Source of the DNA: Isoptericola variabilis 225
Lineage (GTDB): Bacteria > Actinomycetota > Actinomycetes > Actinomycetales > Cellulomonadaceae
Direction: 5' to 3'
Assembly (NCBI RefSeq): GCF_000215105.1
Contig: NC_015588.1
Coordinates: forward strand, 2,232,001-2,296,000
DNA: 64,000 nt
The position numbers and the translations under genes were made by a program. Below, piece by piece: positions 25,504-33,659 of this stretch; positions within the stretch are counted from its first letter, which is position 1, and every line of letters starts with the position of its first letter. The notes below the pieces were generated by a model. The model was not told where the DNA came from, made no database searches, and was given only the letters and a program-made list of their open reading frames with translations.

Positions 25504-26022
25504 ATGATGGTGCAGACCGACAACGACGTTGTCATCCGGTCCGCGACGCCGGGCGACGCCCCTGCGATCGCCCGCGTGCACGTGGCGTCGTGGAAGCAGG
25601 CGCACGCCGGCATCCTGCCGCCCGAGTACCTCGACACGCTCGGCCCGGAGAGTCGCCTCGAGGAGTGGACCAGGATCCTCTCCGAGGGGCGGGGCACCAC
25701 CATCGTCGCCGAGGCCGACGGCCGCATGCTCGGGTTCGCGAGCTGGGGCCCGTCGCGCGACGAGGACGCCGAGCCGGGCGACCTCGAGCTCTACGCCATC
25801 TACCTGGACCCCGAGGCCTGGGGGCGGGGCGTCGCGCGTGACCTCATGCGCACCGTCCTCGCGGACGTCTCGGACGGCACGCCCATGTCGCTGTGGGTGC
25901 CCGCGACGAGCGAGCGCGCCCGCCACTTCTACCGCCGCCACGGCTTCCACCCGGACGGCATCGAGCGCATCGACGAGGTCGGCGGCACCCCGGTCACGCA
26001 GGTGCGCTACCGCCGCGGCTGA
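25504..26022 (+). CDS. GNAT family N-acetyltransferase
   Basis: 172 residues. The acetyl-CoA-binding fold is visible in VVIRSATPGDAPAIARVHVASWKQAHAGILPPEYL (about 9-43), LELYAIYLDPEAWGRGVARDLMRTVLA (about 93-119, with the pyrophosphate-binding GRGVA) and ARHFYRRHGFHPDGIE near 140-155. Substrate unknown; the combination of ...SWKQAHAGILP with an ELYAIYLDP strand is common among actinobacterial GNATs. Preceded by a small inverted repeat (25446-25458). Two adjacent ATGs make the start ambiguous by one codon. Confidence 0.87.
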   Translation: MMVQTDNDVVIRSATPGDAPAIARVHVASWKQAHAGILPPEYLDTLGPESRLEEWTRILSEGRGTTIVAEADGRMLGFASWGPSRDEDAEPGDLELYAIYLDPEAWGRGVARDLMRTVLADVSDGTPMSLWVPATSERARHFYRRHGFHPDGIERIDEVGGTPVTQVRYRRG

Positions 26023-26024
26023 GC

Positions 26025-27047
26025 TCACCGACCACCGAAGTGGTCCCACCCGGGTCCCACGGCGGGCTCGTGCCCGTCGAGCGTGACCCGCGGCCCCTGC
26101 CCGTCGAGCGCGCGCACGTGACCGACGGCGCGGAACGGCTCGGGCAGCGGCGTCCCGGCCGGGAACGTGGCCAGCAAGCCGTGGTCCTCCCCACCGGACA
26201 GCACCCACGCGAGCGCGGTGCCCTCCGGGTCCTCGGAACCGAGCGCCCTGGCGGCGTCCGCCAGCTCGGCGACGTCGGGCTCGAGCGCCGCGCGGTCGAG
26301 GTCGACGACGACGCCGCTCGCCCGGGCGAGGCGCCCGGCGTCGCGCAGGAGGCCGTCCGAGACGTCGAGCATCGCCGTCGTACCGGCGTCGGCTGCGGCC
26401 GGGCCCGCGTCCAGCGGTGCCCACGGGCGCAGGTAGCCCGCGACGAGCGGCGCGAACGGGCCTGACGCCCCCGGCGCGCCGTCGGACGGGACGGCCGTGC
26501 GGGCGTCGAGCAGCGCGAGCCCCGCGGCCGAACGGCCGCGCACGCCCGCGTGGGCGACGACGTCGCCCGCGCGCGCACCCGAGCGCAGCACCGGACGGCG
26601 GCCGGCGAGGTCCCCGTGCACGGTCACGGCGACGACCACCGCGTCGCCGCCGGACAGGTCTCCCCCGACCACCGCGGCGCCGACGGGCGACGTCGCGTCC
26701 GCGAGGCCGCGGGCCAGGTCAGTGACCCACGCGACCGGCAGGTCTCCCGGCACGACGAGCGACACGACGAGGGCCGTCGGCCGCGCACCCATGGCCGCGA
26801 CGTCCGCGAGGTTCTGCACCGCGGCCCGCCGTCCGACGTCGTACCCGGACGACCACCGACGCCGGAAGTGCCGGTCCTCGACGAGCACGTCGGTCGAGAC
26901 GACGTAGCGCCCGTCGGGCGCGCGGACCACGGCCGCGTCGTCGCCGGGCCCGACGTCCGTCGCCTCGCCCGGTGGCAGCAGCGGGAAGACGCGGGCGAGG
27001 AGCTCGGTCTCGTCGAGGTCGCGGACCAGCAGGGCGGGGTCGGTCAC
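26025..27047 (-). CDS. thiL: thiamine-monophosphate kinase
   Basis: Phosphorylates thiamine monophosphate to thiamine diphosphate using ATP, the last step of TPP synthesis. 340 residues from GTG 27047. The N-terminal DVGPGDDAAVV (about 31-41) and VSTDVLVEDRHFRRRW near 49-64 carry the metal/substrate Asp residues. NLADVAAMGARPTALVVSL lies near 77, VGGDLSGGDAV near 124, and the C-terminal LDVSDGLLRDAGRLA and LSGGEDHGLLATF complete the PurM-like fold. Convergent with the GNAT gene (2-bp gap) and divergent from the DUF3515 gene. Confidence 0.94.
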   Translation of the reverse strand: MTDPALLVRDLDETELLARVFPLLPPGEATDVGPGDDAAVVRAPDGRYVVSTDVLVEDRHFRRRWSSGYDVGRRAAVQNLADVAAMGARPTALVVSLVVPGDLPVAWVTDLARGLADATSPVGAAVVGGDLSGGDAVVVAVTVHGDLAGRRPVLRSGARAGDVVAHAGVRGRSAAGLALLDARTAVPSDGAPGASGPFAPLVAGYLRPWAPLDAGPAAADAGTTAMLDVSDGLLRDAGRLARASGVVVDLDRAALEPDVAELADAARALGSEDPEGTALAWVLSGGEDHGLLATFPAGTPLPEPFRAVGHVRALDGQGPRVTLDGHEPAVGPGWDHFGGR

Positions 27048-27099
27048 GCACGGAACCCTATCCGCCGGGACGCCCGGGGCGGCCGGGTACGGTGGGGCC

Positions 27100-27567
27100 G
27101 TGCTCCGCCGTGCCGTGCCGCTGCTCCTGGCCACGCCCGTCGTCGCCGTGCTGGCCGGCTGCGCCCCGACGATCGGCGTCGAGGCAGCCGAGGACGCGGC
27201 CAACCCCGTGTGTGCCGAGGTGATGCTCGCGCTGCCCGACCGGCTGGCCGAGGACCTTCCCAAGGTCAAGACCAACGCTCAGGCGACGGCCGCATGGGGC
27301 GAGCCGGGCGCCGCCGTGACGCTGCGCTGCGGCGTCACCCCGCCCGGCCCGTCGACGGACTGCCAGCGGGTGGAGTCGGCTGCGGGCACCGTGGACTGGA
27401 TCGTCGTGACCGACGGCGAGGGGACGTGGCGCTTCACGACCTACGGCCGCGATCCCGCCGTCGAGGTCGTCGTGCCGCCCGCCGTGACCGAGACGCACTC
27501 CACGGCGTTCGTCGCCGACCTCGCCCAGGCCGTGGGTCACGTCGAGCAGACGCGCGCGTGCACCTGA
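27100..27567 (+). CDS. DUF3515 lipoprotein
   Basis: 155 residues. A short signal sequence ends in the lipobox LAGC (Cys at about 22), so the mature protein should be lipid-anchored outside the membrane. The rest matches DUF3515: NPVCAEVMLALPDRLAEDLP, WGEPGAAVTLRCGVTPPGPSTDCQ, then a DWIV..GEGTWRFTTYGRDPAVEVVVPP beta-rich part. The gene is habitually close to thiL and ddl in actinobacteria; function unknown, though proximity to cell-wall genes is suggestive. Four Cys residues may form disulfides. Confidence 0.85.
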   Translation: MLRRAVPLLLATPVVAVLAGCAPTIGVEAAEDAANPVCAEVMLALPDRLAEDLPKVKTNAQATAAWGEPGAAVTLRCGVTPPGPSTDCQRVESAAGTVDWIVVTDGEGTWRFTTYGRDPAVEVVVPPAVTETHSTAFVADLAQAVGHVEQTRACT

Positions 27568-27572
27568 CCCCT

Positions 27573-27650
27573 CCGCCGAGGTAGCGCTCCACCCGCCGAG
27601 GTAGCGCTCCACCCGCCGAAGTAGCGCACCACCCGCCGAAGTAGCGCGCG
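27573..27650. repeat. array of four 20-bp direct repeats
   Basis: The unit CCGCCGAGGTAGCGCTCCAC recurs at exact 20-bp spacing (27573, 27593, 27613, 27633), the last copy shortened and copies 3-4 with AAG for GAG-type changes. It lies between the DUF3515 gene and the VOC gene. The same core in reverse orientation follows the VOC gene. Confidence 0.9.
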
Positions 27651-27678
27651 TGTCGGACGCGCGTGGCAGCGTGCCCTC

Positions 27679-28110
27679 ATGGACCAACGCCTGAGTCTCG
27701 TCACGCTCGTCGTCGGGGATCTGACCGCGACGCGGCGCTTCTACGTCGACGGCCTCGGTTGGGAGCCGCTGCTGGAGGCTCCCGGGGAGGTACTCATGTT
27801 TCGCGTGGGCGAGCACCTCGTCCTCTCCCTGTGGGACGAGGGGCACGCCCGCGAGGAGATCGGCCCGGTCGGCCGCGACGGGACGCCGCCGGTCACGCTC
27901 GCGCACAACCTCGCGTCGCCGTCCGCCATCGACCAGGTGCTCGACGACGCACGTCGCGCCGGTGCACCGATGGTGAGTGACGCCGTCGACCGGGCGTGGG
28001 GCGGGTACTCCGGGTACTTCGCCGACCCGGACGGCTTCCGCTGGGAGGTCGCCTGGGCGCCCGGGCCCCTGTCGGAGATCGTCCTGCCCGGCGAGCCGGG
28101 CGAGCACTGA
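27679..28110 (+). CDS. VOC (glyoxalase/bleomycin-resistance fold) protein
   Basis: 143 residues with one betaalphabetabetabeta module pair: LSLVTLVVGDLTATRRFYVDGLGWEP (about 4-29), a central LSLWDEGHAREEIG, and GYSGYFADPDGFRWEVAWAPG near 114-134, the usual VOC ending with a metal-ligand Glu. VOC proteins include glyoxalases, dioxygenases and drug-binding proteins, and this one has no specific clue. It interrupts the usual DUF3515-ddl neighbourhood and is flanked by inverted 20-bp repeat arrays, so may be a recent insertion. Confidence 0.85.
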   Translation: MDQRLSLVTLVVGDLTATRRFYVDGLGWEPLLEAPGEVLMFRVGEHLVLSLWDEGHAREEIGPVGRDGTPPVTLAHNLASPSAIDQVLDDARRAGAPMVSDAVDRAWGGYSGYFADPDGFRWEVAWAPGPLSEIVLPGEPGEH

Positions 28111-28115
28111 CCCCG

Positions 28116-28150
28116 GCGCTACCTCGGCGCGCGCAGCGCTACCTCGGCGG
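28116..28150. repeat. two inverted copies of the 20-bp repeat core
   Basis: GCGCTACCTCGGCG occurs at 28116 and again 20 bp later (28136 onward). It is the reverse complement of the CGCCGAGGTAGCGC core found left of the VOC gene. The second copy ends 3 bp before the ddl stop codon. Confidence 0.88.
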
Positions 28151-28153
28151 GGG

Positions 28154-29323
28154 TCAGCGCAGGCCCGTGCGACGCTCGAGCGCGAGCTGGATGAGCTCGT
28201 CGACGAGCTCGGGGTAGCTCAGCCCCGACGCCTCCCACATCCGCGGGTACATCGAGTACGGCGTGAACCCGGGCATGGTGTTGATCTCGTTGACGACGAC
28301 CTGCTCGTCGGGGGTGACGAACACGTCGACGCGCGAGAGCCCCTCGGCGCCGACGGCCTCGAACGTCCGCACGGCGAGGCGGCGGATCTCCTCGGTGAGG
28401 TGCTCGGGCAGGTCGGCGGGGCACTCGAGCTTCACGTGCGCCTCGTCGAGGTACTTGGCCTCGAAGTCGTAGAACGCGTGCGTGTCGTGGTCGACGACGA
28501 TCTCGCCCGGCAGCGACGCGCGCGGCGCCGCTCCCCCGCGCCCGCCCAGCACGGCGCACTCGATCTCGCGGCCGTGCACGGCAGCCTCGACGATGACCTT
28601 GGGGTCGTGCTCACGCGCGGCCTCGACGGCGGCCGGCAAGTCGGCGAGGTCGTCGACGCGCGTGATGCCGAGCGACGAGCCCGCGCGCGCGGGCTTGACG
28701 AACACCGGCAGGCCGAGCGTCTCGACCGTCTGGGCGCAGACCTTCGGGCTGCGCTCCCAGTCCCGCGGCCGGATGACCGTGTACGGCCCGACGGGAAGCC
28801 CGTGCCCGGCGAGCACGAGCTTCATGAAGTGCTTGTCCATCCCCACGGCCGAGGCCAGGACGCCCGCGCCGACGTACCGGACGTCGGCGAGCTCGAGCAT
28901 GCCCTGGATCGTGCCGTCCTCGCCGTAGGGCCCGTGCAGGAGCGGGAAGACGACGTCGACCTCGCCGAGCAGCGCCGGCACGGCGCCCGGCTCGAGCACG
29001 CGCAGGGTCCGCTCGCCGCGCGTGAGCGACAGCACGACCTCGCCGCCGGTCTCGTCGGTGACCTCGGGGAGCCGGCCGCCCGTGATCTGCCACCGCTCCG
29101 GGGAGTCCTCGGCGACGACCCACCGGCCCTCACGGGTGATGCCGACCGGCACGACGTCGTACTTCGACCGGTCGATCGCACCCAGCACGCCGGCGGCCGT
29201 CGCGGCCGAGATGGCGTGCTCGCCGGAGCGACCGCCGAAGAGCAGGGCGACCCGCGGCTTGCGCGGCGTGCCGTCGGCCGGGTCGGGCACGGCGGGGACG
29301 GGGGCGGTGGTGGCGTCGGACAT
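28154..29323 (-). CDS. ddl: D-alanine--D-alanine ligase
   Basis: ATP-grasp ligase producing D-Ala-D-Ala for peptidoglycan. 389 residues from ATG 29323. VALLFGGRSGEHAISAATA is at about 25-43, LHGPYGEDGTIQGMLELADVRYVGAGVLAS near 130-159, the catalytic Ser/Lys region FVKPARAGSSLGITRV near 207, DVFVTPDEQVVVNEINTMPGFTPYSMYP near 337, with the metal ligands in NEIN. Two Ala/Pro-rich insertions are ordinary for actinobacteria. It ends beside the inverted repeats next to the VOC gene. Confidence 0.95.
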   Translation of the reverse strand: MSDATTAPVPAVPDPADGTPRKPRVALLFGGRSGEHAISAATAAGVLGAIDRSKYDVVPVGITREGRWVVAEDSPERWQITGGRLPEVTDETGGEVVLSLTRGERTLRVLEPGAVPALLGEVDVVFPLLHGPYGEDGTIQGMLELADVRYVGAGVLASAVGMDKHFMKLVLAGHGLPVGPYTVIRPRDWERSPKVCAQTVETLGLPVFVKPARAGSSLGITRVDDLADLPAAVEAAREHDPKVIVEAAVHGREIECAVLGGRGGAAPRASLPGEIVVDHDTHAFYDFEAKYLDEAHVKLECPADLPEHLTEEIRRLAVRTFEAVGAEGLSRVDVFVTPDEQVVVNEINTMPGFTPYSMYPRMWEASGLSYPELVDELIQLALERRTGLR

Positions 29324-29434
29324 CGGCCCGACCCTATACGACCCGCAACCCCGCGCGGGCGAGCGCTGCGCCGGACCGCGGTGACGCCGTCGGGCACCCG
29401 CTCGCCGGGCGACAGGCGGTGGTTGAATCGGGCC

Positions 29435-30610
29435 ATGGCCGCCAACCCCGCGACGTTCACCGACCGGCAGATCCTCACCGACGACCTCCTGGCCACGATC
29501 CGCGGCCGGGCCGCGGACCACGACCGCGAGAACACGTTCTTCGCCGACGACCTCGCCGACCTCAAGGCCGCCGGCTACCTGCAGGCGATGGTCCCCGAGC
29601 ACCTGGGGGGCGCCGGGCTGACGCTGCGCGAGACGGCCCGCGAGCAGGCGCGCCTCGCGGGCGCCGCCCCGGCAACCGCGCTGGCGGTCAACATGCACCA
29701 CGTGTGGGTCGCCGTCGCGCGCTACCTGCACGAGCGCGGCGACGACTCGCTCGACTGGCTGCTGCGCGAGACCGCGCACGGCGAGGTGTTCGGCTTCGGC
29801 TACTCCGAGGCGGGCAACGACCTCGTGCTGCTCGGCTCGCGCACGGAGGCGCGGCCCGACGGCGACGGCGGCTACACGTTCCACGGCCGGAAGATCTTCA
29901 CGTCGAACTCGCCGGGCTGGACCCGCCTCGGCGTCATGGGCCTCGACGACACCACGGACCCCGACGACCCGCGCATCGTGCACGCGTTCGTCACGCGCGA
30001 CGGCGGGGGGTTCGAGATCCTCGACGACTGGGACACCCTCGGCATGCGCGCGTCGCAGTCGTGCACCACGGTGCTCGACGGCGCGCACGCGCGCGCCGAC
30101 CGTGTCATCCGCCGCCTGCAGCCCGGCCCGAGCCTCGACCCGTACGTGCTGGGCATCTTCACGTCGTTCGAGATCCTGCTCGCCTCCGTCTACACGGGGA
30201 TCGCCGACCGCGCGCTCCAGCTCGCCGTCGAGACGGTCGGCCGCCGGCGGTCGATGAAGACCGGCAAGGCCTACTCGCAGGACCCGGACATCCGGTGGCG
30301 CGTCGCCTCGGCCGCGCTCGCGCTCGACGGCATCTGGCCGCAGCTCGACCAGCTCGCCGGCGAGGTCGACGCGCTCGTCGACCGCGGTGCGGGCTGGTTC
30401 CGCGCGACGGCGGGCCTCAAGGTCCGGGCGACCGAGACGGCGCGCTACGTCGTCGACGAGGCGATCCGCTGCTCGGGCGGGTCGACGTACTTCAACCGCT
30501 CGGAGCTCGGCCGCCTGTACCGCGACGTGCTCGCGGGCATCTTCCACCCGTCCGACGACGAGTCCGCGCACTCGACCGTCGCCCAGTCGTTGCTCGGCCC
30601 GCTGGAGTAG
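29435..30610 (+). CDS. acyl-CoA dehydrogenase family protein
   Basis: FAD enzyme of the acyl-CoA dehydrogenase/hydroxylase superfamily, 391 residues from ATG 29435. Residues about 10-130 form the alpha-helical N-domain (FADDLADLKAAGYLQAMVPEHLGGAGLTLRE), the middle beta domain has FGFGYSEAGNDLVLL and YTFHGRKIFTSNSPGWTRL, and the C-domain has YTGIADRALQLAVETVGRR and RYVVDEAIRCSGGSTYFNRSELGRLYRDV. The last segment is the conserved terminal helix region. The substrate is not evident: related proteins act on acyl-CoA, nitroalkanes or aromatic compounds. Divergent from ddl. Confidence 0.87.
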   Translation: MAANPATFTDRQILTDDLLATIRGRAADHDRENTFFADDLADLKAAGYLQAMVPEHLGGAGLTLRETAREQARLAGAAPATALAVNMHHVWVAVARYLHERGDDSLDWLLRETAHGEVFGFGYSEAGNDLVLLGSRTEARPDGDGGYTFHGRKIFTSNSPGWTRLGVMGLDDTTDPDDPRIVHAFVTRDGGGFEILDDWDTLGMRASQSCTTVLDGAHARADRVIRRLQPGPSLDPYVLGIFTSFEILLASVYTGIADRALQLAVETVGRRRSMKTGKAYSQDPDIRWRVASAALALDGIWPQLDQLAGEVDALVDRGAGWFRATAGLKVRATETARYVVDEAIRCSGGSTYFNRSELGRLYRDVLAGIFHPSDDESAHSTVAQSLLGPLE

Positions 30611-30676
30611 GGCGTCACGCCCGCAGCGACCGAGACGGCCCGTCGTCGCCGCGGGCAGCCGTCGTACGCTGCGCGC

Positions 30677-31816
30677 ATGACGCACGAGGTCACCGGTCAG
30701 CTCTCCCCCGCCACGGTCGCCGTCACGGCCGGGCGCCCGCCGCGCGTGCAGGGCGGCCCGGTCAACCCGCCGGTGGTGCTGAGCTCGACGTACGTCTCGC
30801 AGGGCACGCCGGGCGACGGCGAGCTGCTCTACACGCGTTCGGGCACGGAGACGTGGCGACCCTTCGAGGAGGCCCTCGCGGCGCTCGAGGGCGGCGAGCA
30901 CGGCGTCGTCTTCGGCTCCGGCATGGCCGCGATCGCGGCCACGCTCGGCGCCGTGCCCGACGGCGGCGCCGTCGTCGTGCCGCGCCACGCCTACCAGGTC
31001 ACGCTCGGCTACCTCGACGACCTTGCCGCGCGGCACGGCGTCGAGGTCCGCCGGGTCGACATCGCGGACACCGACCAGGTCGTCGCGGCGCTCGCCGGGG
31101 CATCGCTGCTCCTCGCCGAGTCGCCGACCAACCCGATGCTCGAGGTGGCGGACCTCCCGGCGATCCTCGCCGCGGCGCGCGAGCGGGGCGTGCGCACCGT
31201 CGTCGACAACACGTTCGCGACGCCGCTCGGGCAGCGGCCGCTCGAGCTCGGGGCCGACGTCGTCGTGCACTCGGTGACGAAGTACCTGGCCGGGCACTCC
31301 GACGTCGTCCTCGGCGCGGTCGTGACGAACGACGACGCGATCGCGGCCGACGTGCGGGCCTACCGGACGCTGCACGGCTCGATCGCCGGGCCGATGGAGG
31401 TCTTCCTCGCGCTGCGCGGCCTGCGGACGCTGCACCTGCGGGTCGAGCGCGCGAACGCGAACGCGGCCGAGCTCGCGCGTCGCCTCGCCGAGCACCCGGC
31501 CGTCGCCGAGGTGCGCCATCCGTCGCTGCCCGCCGACCCGGGCCACGAGCGGGCGTCGCGGCAGATGACCGGGTTCGGCGCGATCCTCGGACTGCGGCCG
31601 CGCGGCGGGGTCGCGGCGGCCGACGCGGTCGTCGCCGCCGTGCGGCTGTGGGTCCCCGCGACGTCGCTCGGCGGCGTCGAGTCGACGCTCGAGCGCCGCC
31701 GCCGCTTCACGACCGAGTCGACGACGGTGCCCGAGGACCTGCTGCGCCTGTCGGTCGGCGTCGAGGACGTCGAGGACCTCTGGGCCGACCTCGACCGGGC
31801 GCTGCGCACTCTCTGA
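30677..31816 (+). CDS. metB: PLP-dependent Cys/Met metabolism enzyme, cystathionine gamma-synthase-like
   Basis: 379 residues of the trans-sulfuration family. The PLP-binding Lys is in VVHSVTKYLAGHSDVVLGAVV near 195-215. Family marks are LYTRSGTETWRPFEEALAALEGG near 51-73, VFGSGMAAIAATL near 77-89, and LLAESPTNPMLEVADLPAI near 145-163. Members form or cleave cystathionine or homocysteine; synthase, lyase and sulfhydrylase are hard to separate by sequence, so metB is a best guess. It follows the acyl-CoA dehydrogenase by 66 bp. A 45-bp palindrome starts 2 bp after its stop. Confidence 0.8.
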   Translation: MTHEVTGQLSPATVAVTAGRPPRVQGGPVNPPVVLSSTYVSQGTPGDGELLYTRSGTETWRPFEEALAALEGGEHGVVFGSGMAAIAATLGAVPDGGAVVVPRHAYQVTLGYLDDLAARHGVEVRRVDIADTDQVVAALAGASLLLAESPTNPMLEVADLPAILAAARERGVRTVVDNTFATPLGQRPLELGADVVVHSVTKYLAGHSDVVLGAVVTNDDAIAADVRAYRTLHGSIAGPMEVFLALRGLRTLHLRVERANANAAELARRLAEHPAVAEVRHPSLPADPGHERASRQMTGFGAILGLRPRGGVAAADAVVAAVRLWVPATSLGGVESTLERRRRFTTESTTVPEDLLRLSVGVEDVEDLWADLDRALRTL

Positions 31817-31817
31817 C

Positions 31818-31862
31818 GTGTCAGAAGCGTGGTGGGCCAGATCCCATCACGCGTCTGACACG
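31818..31862. terminator. 45-bp near-perfect palindrome after the metB-like gene
   Basis: GTGTCAGAAGCGTGGTGGG pairs with CCCATCACGCGTCTGACAC across a short centre, with two mismatches. It would form a stable hairpin and probably terminates the metB-like transcript. Its GTGTCAG...CTGACAC ends recall the palindromes inside cydC, so it may be a REP-like element. Confidence 0.6.
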
Positions 31863-31928
31863 GCAAGAGTGATCGGATCGTGTCCGTGTCGCGCTGCGGT
31901 CGTCACCTGCGCGTGCCACCGTCGGACC

Positions 31929-32636
31929 ATGAGGACCACGTCCCGGACCCGACGGTCCGCCGCCGCGCTCGCCGCCGCGGCCCTGCTGCTCGTGGGCGCC
32001 TGCACCGGCGGCGAGGGCCAGCCCGGGTACGGCACGGGCGGCAACCCGACCACCTCGGCACCCACGCCCACCGACACGGCGTCCCCGACCGACGACGCCG
32101 CGCCGTCGGGCACCGCGAGCCCCGGCACCGCCGACCCCGACGACGACACGGGCGACGACACGAGCACCGACGAGCCCACGGGATCGGCCCCGCCGTTCGC
32201 GGCGAACACCGAGCCCGACACCGCGGAGCCCGGCGGTGACGCGCGCCTCACGGTGACCGACGTCCGCGTCGGCGCGCACGACGGCTTCGACCGCGTCGTG
32301 TTCGACCTCGGCGGTTCCGGCACGCCCGGCTGGCGCGTCGAGTACGTCGACGAGGCCGTCGACGACGGCAGCGGCAACCCCGTCGACGTCGACGGCGACG
32401 CGATCCTGCAGGTGGTCATCTCCGGCACGGCCATGCCCGACGACAGCGGCGTGCCGGAGTACGACGGCGGCCCGGTCGACCCGGACGGCACCGAGGCCGT
32501 CGAGGAGGTCGTGTACCGGTTCTGGTTCGAGGGGTACTCGACGGCGTTCATCGGGGTCGACGGCGAGCGCCGCCCGTTCCGCGTGTTCGCGCTGTCCGAC
32601 CCGGCGCGCGTCGTCGTCGACGTGCGACACGACTAG
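31929..32636 (+). CDS. lipoprotein with AMIN-like domain
   Basis: 235 residues. An Arg-containing n-region is followed by a hydrophobic stretch and the lipobox LVGAC (Cys near 23). A Thr/Pro/Asp-rich spacer (about 30-95) likely crosses the cell-wall zone. The C-terminal domain (LTVTDVRVGAHDGFDRVVFDLGGSGTPGWRVEYVDEAVDDGSGN... to PARVVVDVRHD) resembles the AMIN-like domain found in actinobacterial lipoproteins. AMIN domains in other bacteria target proteins to the envelope by binding peptidoglycan, so that role is an inference here. Convergent with gpsA, 3-bp gap. Confidence 0.78.
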   Translation: MRTTSRTRRSAAALAAAALLLVGACTGGEGQPGYGTGGNPTTSAPTPTDTASPTDDAAPSGTASPGTADPDDDTGDDTSTDEPTGSAPPFAANTEPDTAEPGGDARLTVTDVRVGAHDGFDRVVFDLGGSGTPGWRVEYVDEAVDDGSGNPVDVDGDAILQVVISGTAMPDDSGVPEYDGGPVDPDGTEAVEEVVYRFWFEGYSTAFIGVDGERRPFRVFALSDPARVVVDVRHD

Positions 32637-32639
32637 CGC

Positions 32640-33659
32640 TCAGGCGCCGACACCCTCGGCCTTCTGGGGGCGTGCGAGCAGCCCGCGTGCCATCTCGTCG
32701 ACGGGCAGGCCCTCGTGCAGGACGGCGACGACGCCCGCCGTGATCGGCATGTCGACGCCGTGGTGCTGCGCGAGCTCGAGCACCGACCGGCACGACTTCA
32801 CGCCCTCGGCAGTGGTCCCCGTGGCCGCGACGGCGTCCTCGAGCGACATGCCCTCGCCCACGTACCTGCCGAGACGGTGGTTGCGCGACTGCGGCGACGT
32901 GCACGTGGCGACGAGGTCGCCCATCCCGGCCAGGCCGGAGAAGGTCTCGACGTCGGCGCCGAGCGCGAGCCCGAGCCGCGTGATCTCGACCAGCCCGCGG
33001 GTGATGACGGTGGCCGTCGTGTTGTATCCGAAGCCGCGGCCCTGGGCCATGCCGACGGCCAGCGCGATGACGTTCTTGGCCGCGCCGCACAGCTCGACGC
33101 CGATGACGTCGCGGTTCGTGTACGGGCGGAAGTAGGCGTTGGAGCAGGCGTCGGCGACGAACCGCGTGGCCTCGTCGTCGACGCCGGCGACGACGGTCGC
33201 GGTCGGCTGGCGGGCCGCGATCTCGAGCGCGAGGTTCGGGCCGGACACCACGACGACCCGCTGCTCGGGGATCTCCAGCACCTCGGCGATGACCTGGCTC
33301 ATGCGCTCGTCGGTGCTGAGCTCGACGCCCTTCATGAGGGACACGACGACGGCGTCCGGCTCCACGTGGGGACGCAGCCGCGCGAGCGTGGCACGCGCGA
33401 CCTGCGACGGGACGGCGACGACCACGAGGTTCGCGCCCGCGAGCGCCGTCGCGGCGTCGGTCGTCGCGACGATCGGCGGAAGCTCGACACCCGGGAGGTA
33501 CCGGGCGTTCGTGCGCTCGTGCGTGATCTCGTGCGCCACGGTCTCGTCGCGGCCCCACAGGCGCACCTCGCAGCCGGCGTCGGCGAGCACCATCGCGAAC
33601 GTGGTGCCCCACGAGCCGGAGCCGAGGACGGCGGCGCGCACCGGCGTCGTGCCGCTCAC
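32640..33659 (-). CDS. gpsA: glycerol-3-phosphate dehydrogenase [NAD(P)+]
   Basis: Reduces dihydroxyacetone phosphate to sn-glycerol-3-phosphate for phospholipid synthesis. 339 residues from GTG 33659. Rossmann motif AAVLGSGSWGTTFAMVLA (about 9-26), VVSGPNLALEIA near 140, the catalytic Lys in GVELCGAAKNVIALAVGMAQG near 190-210, and GLAGMGDLVATCTSPQSRN near 248-266. Its GTG overlaps the plsC stop by 4 bp (GTGA), so the two lipid genes are translationally coupled. Confidence 0.96.
   Translation of the reverse strand: MSGTTPVRAAVLGSGSWGTTFAMVLADAGCEVRLWGRDETVAHEITHERTNARYLPGVELPPIVATTDAATALAGANLVVVAVPSQVARATLARLRPHVEPDAVVVSLMKGVELSTDERMSQVIAEVLEIPEQRVVVVSGPNLALEIAARQPTATVVAGVDDEATRFVADACSNAYFRPYTNRDVIGVELCGAAKNVIALAVGMAQGRGFGYNTTATVITRGLVEITRLGLALGADVETFSGLAGMGDLVATCTSPQSRNHRLGRYVGEGMSLEDAVAATGTTAEGVKSCRSVLELAQHHGVDMPITAGVVAVLHEGLPVDEMARGLLARPQKAEGVGA

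Noticed and set aside
27573..28150. CRISPR-like array
   Set aside because: Repeats are 20 bp with no spacers of variable sequence and occur in both orientations. No cas genes are present.
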